Positions 59,502 to 64,000 of a stretch of DNA of 64,000 nt are shown here, piece by piece. The notes beneath the pieces are model-generated. The model made no database searches and had not been told where the DNA came from. It worked only from the letters and a program-made list of their open reading frames with translations. This stretch comes from Protula sp. h YS-2021 (lineage: Eukaryota > Annelida > Polychaeta > Sabellida > Serpulidae). Position numbers and translations under genes: made by a program. The stretch lies in contig OX457024.1 in assembly GCA_949752745.1 (NCBI GenBank), forward strand, positions 107,996,287-108,060,286. Direction: 5' to 3'. Position 1 is the stretch's first letter. Each line of letters starts with the position of its first letter.

Positions 59502-59750
59502 GCCCCGAGCTCACCGCCAGAGCGCTGTATGAACCCAAACAGCCTCTCTCCGCTGGTGTTGCTGGTTCCCGGAGCCACTCCGCTCGCTGTTGTAGCTAGG
59601 GATGACCATCGCACCCCGCCGGCGTCTCCACAGCCCCAGCATGGAGTCATCCCGCCCAGGCTGGTGTACGCGGAGCAAGAGGCTACGCTACCAGCCTACC
59701 CATCAGGCCTCTACACCGTCGATGAGGGCTTCGAGTTCTACCAACGCGAG
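59502..59750 (+). CDS. Cyclin gene, linker exon
   Basis: 249 bp (83 codons) between TTCATAAACAG| and CAACGCGAG|GTGAAA, phase 0 at both ends. The frame begins APSSPPERCMNPNSLSPLV, is Pro/Ala/Val-rich and disordered-looking in the middle, and ends SGLYTVDEGFEFYQRE. The last 15 residues are helical and aromatic, as expected for the segment leading into a cyclin fold (compare Y..DI..Y.RE in other cyclins). A (CA)n run begins just after the donor. Confidence 0.8.
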
Positions 59751-60277
59751 GTGAAAAACACACACACACACACATCTCTCTATTTTACCATTTTTGTATG
59801 TATAAAAAACTGAGTAATTTCTGTATAAGAGAAGGAATTTGTGTGGTTGCAACCCCCAAATTTTATTTGTTCAATGTCACCAAAATTCTAAAGTTAATAG
59901 GACAAAAGATTTTAAGTTTTTTTTTCGAATTTCCCCAAACTCACTGAACTTTTGTCAGCTGCATTTTACTAATAAGCGGACAATTAGCGGGTTTTAAGAG
60001 AATCTTTGGGAGCTATTTGTTTAATATATGTTTAGGAGAAATAATTTCGATTTCCTACAGTTCACTGGTTGTCACGCACCCAATTTCTATCGACTGTTCA
60101 TGGCTATGAAATATGAATCCAGTTCTCTAAAATGCTCACTGGTTTTTTTTTCAAACTTTTCCAGCACAGAATTGGTGCGGCAACGCCAGTTGGGATTTAA
60201 AGAAATGATTAGAAATCCAAAGGTCTTCTTCTTTTCTATCTGCAGTGTTCTTTTTTTTTTTTTGCTCTTTATTTCAG

Positions 60278-60346
60278 ATAATAGAATTCAAGCTGTCGAG
60301 GGAGATGGCGTACTATCCGAAAGACTTCTTGGAAAGGCAGCCAGAG
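60278..60346 (+). CDS. Cyclin gene, pre-cyclin-box exon
   Basis: 69 bp (23 codons) between TTTATTTCAG| and CCAGAG|GTTACC, phase 0 at both ends. It encodes IIEFKLSREMAYYPKDFL plus ERQPE. In A/B-type cyclins the cyclin box is preceded by just such a segment (Y....Y...QP.IT..MR), and the next exon supplies IT.GMR. Confidence 0.88.
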
Positions 60347-60419
60347 GTTACCATTTTCTTTGCAATTGTCCAAAATGCAATAATGTTGATAACTGTGGTG
60401 CTGTGAAAGAGCTTGGCAC

Positions 60420-60465
60420 TTCCGGTTGGTTGAAATTGCTCGGCACTTCCGGTTGGTTGAAATTG
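60420..60465. repeat. 24-bp tandem duplication in the intron
   Basis: CTCGGCACTTCCGGTTGG-type sequence is repeated two times plus a partial copy (GGCACTTCCGGTTGGTTGAAATTG) in the third cyclin intron. Confidence 0.9.
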
Positions 60466-60619
60466 CTCAGTGTCCTTGACCGGAGGCCCATCAATAAAAG
60501 CCAAGTCACGTGATTCAGTTTTTCGTGTTTTGTCTCATGCTATCCATGACTATCTGATCAGGATGTGAACTCATTTCAGCAGTAGGGGTGGGGGTGTGGG
60601 AGGGGGGGTGGAAGGGAGC

Positions 60620-60760
60620 ACTCACGCTCCAAATGGTTACCATGCTTGTCCACGCGGAGTGCTTATTTTGAAATAACACCCCTCTTTTAGCAAACTCTGA
60701 GTGCAATTCGGAAAGAATCCCCCTTCCTTCTTGCTTTACAAATACCCAATATGCAACGGC
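60620..60760 (+). repeat. Dispersed repeat family 'CGCGGAGT', copy E (intronic)
   Basis: Carries AAATGGTTACCATGCTTGTCCACGCGGAGTGCTTATTTTG followed by AATAACACCCC and AGTGCAATTCGGAAAG blocks in family order. It lies in the third cyclin intron. Confidence 0.7.
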
Positions 60761-62084
60761 ATTTTATATGTCAAATTTACCAACCTCAAGTTCATAAGGC
60801 ATACACGGTGACGTTATGGAACGACATTTCGCAACTCGGTTTCGAGCTCTGGTTTTGTTTGTCCTGCTGAGCTTTTTGGTGAGTTTGAGGAACATGGAAG
60901 ACATTTTCAACGATTTCTAGGGCAGAATGAAATAAAAAGAAAATATACTATATTGGTGAGTTGTTTTATGCCGATTTTTCAGAGAATCTTGCTCAAACCG
61001 GTTTACAGTGTAGTCATATTTACAGAACTCATTCACTATTTCTTAATATATTTTTTGTTTACACTAGAGATTATTATAATTTTGACGTGCGCATTTAAGT
61101 AAGCCTCAATCACAGGGTTCAATATTCTTATCTACGCCCAAAAGTTTTCGCCTGTGACGTCAGAAGTCCATGACTTATTACGTAAAGAATGTTACATCCA
61201 GAGCATTTGTGAAAAATGTCAATCGTTTGAAGGTCAGCAGGTGGCGAGTGTCATGTTGGAGGCGGGGAGGGGGGGGGGGGGGTTGATGGGGATGGGGGGA
61301 GTGGGGGTCATTATAGGAATAGGGTAAGTCACCATACGTCTGCACGTACTTTGAAATGCACTAGGAAAACAACACACTTTTCACTTTGGATAATCTCTGA
61401 AGTGGACAAAGTTGAAAAAAAATAGCAACCAGAAAACATAGGTCGTTTTAGGACAATACCCCCCCCCCCCCAGATGATAACCCCCGGATAATACCCCCCC
61501 CCCCGACAATACCCCCAAACCATACCCCTCTAGGACCATACCCCCCGTGCCAATACCCCCAGATGATAACCCCCGGATAATACCCCCCCCGACAATACCC
61601 CCAAACCATACCCCTCTAGGACCATACCCCACGTGCCAATACCCCTCCCCCCCGCCCACCATCATTTTTTGCAATTTCGCTATGATCTAGTTAAAAGGGA
61701 TATAATTGCAGTTCCACAACGCTTACAACTCATCTAATGTGATCCATTGATAAAAGCTATTGTACATAAAAAAAGCCCTCTATGATCTAGTTAAAAGGTT
61801 TATAAATGCAATTTAATGCATACGTTCAATAATTTCAATTATCAATTCGCGCCCCAGTTTAGTGCAATTCGGCTGCCCAACAGAGTTGTTTCAGTTTGTG
61901 CTAAGCCTGTCCGGAGTCACAAAATTTATTGGTTGACGTAACAGGAGTCACAAAATTTATTGGCTACGGTCTGTCCGGAGTCACTAAATTATTGGCCATG
62001 CTTTTTCCGGAGTCGTTAATCTTAAACACCATAAAACCCAATGGTTTCGCTTCTTCAACATTCAGCTCTCCTTTCAGCTTTATA

Positions 62085-62985
62085 TCATTCACGTTTTGGT
62101 CGCCGACCGGATCGTTCCGGCGGTATATGCAGTACTACGGAACAAGACGAGAACAACTTACAACCGCCTGTTTACGGAGCTGAAACGTCGGCGCCCAAAT
62201 GTGTACCCCAAGAGTGTGATGGTGGATTATGAGGTGGATTAGGAGGTGGATTATGAGGTGGATTATGAGGTTGCCGCAATTTCTGCGTTCCGTGACGTGT
62301 TTCCACAATCGTCCATAAAAGGGTGCTTTTACCATCTCCGCCCAGAATGTCTTCCGTAAGGTGCAAAGTGAGGGTGTTATTGAGCGCTACAATGCGGGTG
62401 CGGATTTCTTCCTTCAAGTTCGATCCATTGCTGCCCTTGCATTCGTACCGCAGGACCAGGTTGTAGTCGCTTTTAAGGCTCTGCAGGAGGCTATAGATGC
62501 GGACGCTGCCACCATTGCGGATTATTTTGAGGACAACTATGTCGGTCGTGTCCGCAGAAATCGGAGAGTCGCACCCAAATTTGCCCACCATATATGGAAC
62601 ATGCATGGGCGTACGAATGAGGAGCAGCCCCGTACTAACAACTGTACCATACCCCCTCCCCTAGGACCATACCCCCCCCCCCCTCCGTGCCAATACCCCC
62701 CTCCCAGGCTGCCCCGTACTAACAACTAACTAACAACATCGGAAGATGCTCGCCGCCGTCACAGCTTGTATTCCATCAAAATTTGTGGCGATTTTTGGAT
62801 GTACTCCGAAAGGAGCAGGATCTGAAAAAACGCGGTCGTTAACCAGATCCTGGGTGGACACTTCCCGGAGCCGCAGCGCCACCAAAGCTCGCAAACCAGT
62901 GTACGAATTAGGTACATTGTTGGCGACTTCGCAAACCGCAGCATACGGGACTACCTTCGTGGAATAGCGCACAATATTAAGTTTT
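62085..62985 (+). pseudogene. MULE-family transposase, inactivated
   Basis: Pieces in several frames line up with the C-terminal half of MULE transposases. In order: a PDRSGGI motif, YNRLFTELKRRRP, VMVDYE, AISAFRDVFPQSSIKGCFYH (the C-x-F-H zinc-ligand-like motif), VIERYNAGADFFLQVRSIAA, LAFVPQDQVVVAFKALQE, DYFEDNYVGR, APKFAHHIWNMHGR, PRTNN, then WRFLDVLRKEQDL and a C-terminal DYLRGIAHNIKF. Defects: an expanded 12-bp TATGAGGTGGAT repeat (62220-62272, one copy with TAG), a frameshift near 62350, and a 69-bp C-rich insert after PRTNN. The N-terminal catalytic half is missing or unrecognisable. Confidence 0.82.
62628..62726. mobile_element. 69-bp C-rich insert with 15-bp flanking duplication in the MULE frame
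   Basis: CCCCGTACTAACAAC occurs at 62628-62642 and again at 62712-62726. Between them are ACCATACCCC, TAGGACCATACCCC and CCGTGCCAATACCCCCC modules identical in type to the element's own ends. A piece of the terminal repeat has been copied into the coding part with a 15-bp duplication of the target. Confidence 0.7.
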
Positions 62986-63300
62986 GAAAGATGAGGACTA
63001 TGAACTTGCAGATTTGACTGTGAATGAGACGCAGACTCGATATATCGATGTAAAGATTAAGCATAGTGTTGGAGAGAAAAAAAACATGCCGCTGTAAATA
63101 AAACATGCCGCTGTACTTTTTCTTTTCATTTTCTTGTCACGTTGAAAATTGGAAATATTCTGGCTGGGGGGGGGGGGGGGGGTGTTGGCACGGAAGGGGG
63201 TATGGTCTGGGAGGTATTGTCGGGGGGGGGTATCATCCGGGGGTATTGTCCCGGGGGTATCATCCAGGGGGATATTGTTCGGGGGGTATGGTCCGGAACC

Positions 63301-63796
63301 CACATTGGCCACCCGTGGTCACGTAACGTGTAGATTTGGGTAATTTTGAGCGTAGCAACAACATCTATTTTGAGACGTTCCATAGACGTCGGGAAAACGC
63401 CATGTATAGGAATGACAGATATTCAACTTCTTTTTCATAGCAGCCTGAGAATTATAAGTAGCAGTTCTCCAATATGGTGAAAGCTGGTGTGTAGTGTAAA
63501 CAATCTCCACTCCATGTAAAAACCCTTAGCCCCCTCCTCCCCCCGCCCCCTACCAAATGGAAAAAAGGCTAAATAAACTGCCGCTTTCTGAGATACCTTT
63601 CCACCCTACATAGTTCTTACTTGGAGGTTATTCATTTGAACGAATTAATCTTTTATTACCGTATTATTATTTAACTCATATTTTCTGTATCACTTTTGAA
63701 GTCATTTGGAAATAAATATAACGTCTTAATATTTTTGAGCTCTAGATACGTGTTTTTAAAGAAACAATACATCGATCTTGATTGTCGCTTTTGCAG
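63301..63796. other. End of the third cyclin intron
   Basis: Non-coding; a C-rich tract (63532-63550) and an AT-rich stretch precede the acceptor TCGCTTTTGCAG at 63785-63796. Confidence 0.6.
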
Positions 63797-63982
63797 ATAA
63801 CAGCAGGCATGCGATCGCTGCTCATTGATTGGCTGACACGAATCACCCACAGATGTCGCCTCAAACAGGACACACTGTTTTTGGCGGCAAACATTGTCGA
63901 TAGGTTTCTGGCTGTGACAGCATTGTCTTCCGATTGCCTTCAGCTTCTGGGAATCGTTGCTTTGTTCATCGCCGGAAAACAG
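63797..63982 (+). CDS. Cyclin gene, cyclin-box exon (A/B/O-type cyclin), partial gene
   Basis: 186 bp (62 codons), phase 0 at the start, after GCTTTTGCAG|. It reads ITAGMRSLLIDWLTRITHRC, then RLKQDTLFLAANIVDRFLAV, then SSDCLQLLGIVALFIAGKQ: helices 1-3 of an N-terminal cyclin box, with the conserved MR..L.DWL, DRFL and (A/G)K residues needed to bind a cyclin-dependent kinase. The DC.QLLG....IA.KQ ending is closer, from memory, to cyclin O than to A or B, but I do not assign a symbol. The probable donor CAG|GTTATT is weak; reading through meets a stop four codons on. The rest of the gene is outside the window. Confidence 0.9.
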
Positions 63983-64000
63983 GTTATTACCTAAGCTAAT

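Larger units (their letters stand above)
61449..63300 (+). mobile_element. Mutator-like (MULE) transposon with long C-rich inverted repeats, in a cyclin intron
   Basis: The left end (61449-61660) is a series of GGACAATACCCCC, GATGATA(A)CCCCC, GGATAATACCCCC, AAACCATACCCCT and CCGTGCCAATACCCCC modules, present as two 100-bp copies. The right end (63165-63300) is the same modules in inverted orientation and order. Between them is a decayed MULE transposase reading in the plus direction. Long modular inverted repeats around this transposase family fit a MULE. I did not find a convincing 8-10-bp target duplication. The insertion sits wholly inside the 3.45-kb third intron of the cyclin gene, on the same strand. 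Confidence 0.75.

Overview
The window looks like nuclear DNA of an animal, most likely a marine invertebrate; I cannot name the species. The grounds are split genes with GT-AG introns, a recognisable cyclin box, and a mix of animal transposons: a BEL/Pao LTR element, a DD34E Tc1 transposase, a CR1/L2-like LINE, a Mutator-like transposase and hAT-type non-autonomous elements. There are no prokaryote-style genes. Real coding sequence is a small fraction. Most open frames in this window are reading-frame artefacts of tandem repeats and G/C homopolymers.

Layout. 0-13.8 kb: repeat-rich, with minisatellites of 38, 14 and 29 bp, a 200-base assembly gap (4038-4237) and one short minus-strand first coding exon (5648-5743). 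That exon is followed by a tandem array that repeats its own 5' splice site. 13.8-15.1 kb: a 34-bp minisatellite of about 37 copies. 16.1-21.8 kb: a complete BEL/Pao LTR retrotransposon on the minus strand, with a 5-bp target duplication and almost identical 1344-bp LTRs. It carries gag and protease but no reverse transcriptase or integrase, and holds a nested 529-bp MULE-type MITE with a 9-bp target duplication. 22-31.4 kb: a series of minisatellites (26, 26, 18, 20, 17, 36, 23 and about 46 bp); the 20-bp one shows a 140-bp higher-order repeat. At 31.4 kb lies a second minus-strand first exon, paralogous to the one at 5.7 kb.

34.2-37.7 kb: a 28-bp minisatellite carrying two inserted DNA transposons and a segmental duplication that preserves the empty site of one of them. 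38.9 kb: an isolated plus-strand exon. 41-42.2 kb: LINE 3' end. 47.6-48.6 kb: dead Tc1 transposase. 50.9-51.3 kb: minus-strand terminal exon of an unrecognised protein. 53.1-53.6 kb: 11-bp minisatellite. 58.3 kb to the window end: at least four phase-0 exons of a plus-strand cyclin gene (cyclin A/B/O type). Its third intron holds a decayed Mutator-like transposon with long C-rich terminal inverted repeats. The gene runs off the window.

The observations I rate highest are: the two paralogous first exons, each followed by a minisatellite built on its own splice donor; the nested and dated transposon insertions (BEL with MULE-MITE inside; hAT element with its pre-insertion site kept in a duplicate); and the 140-bp higher-order repeat.
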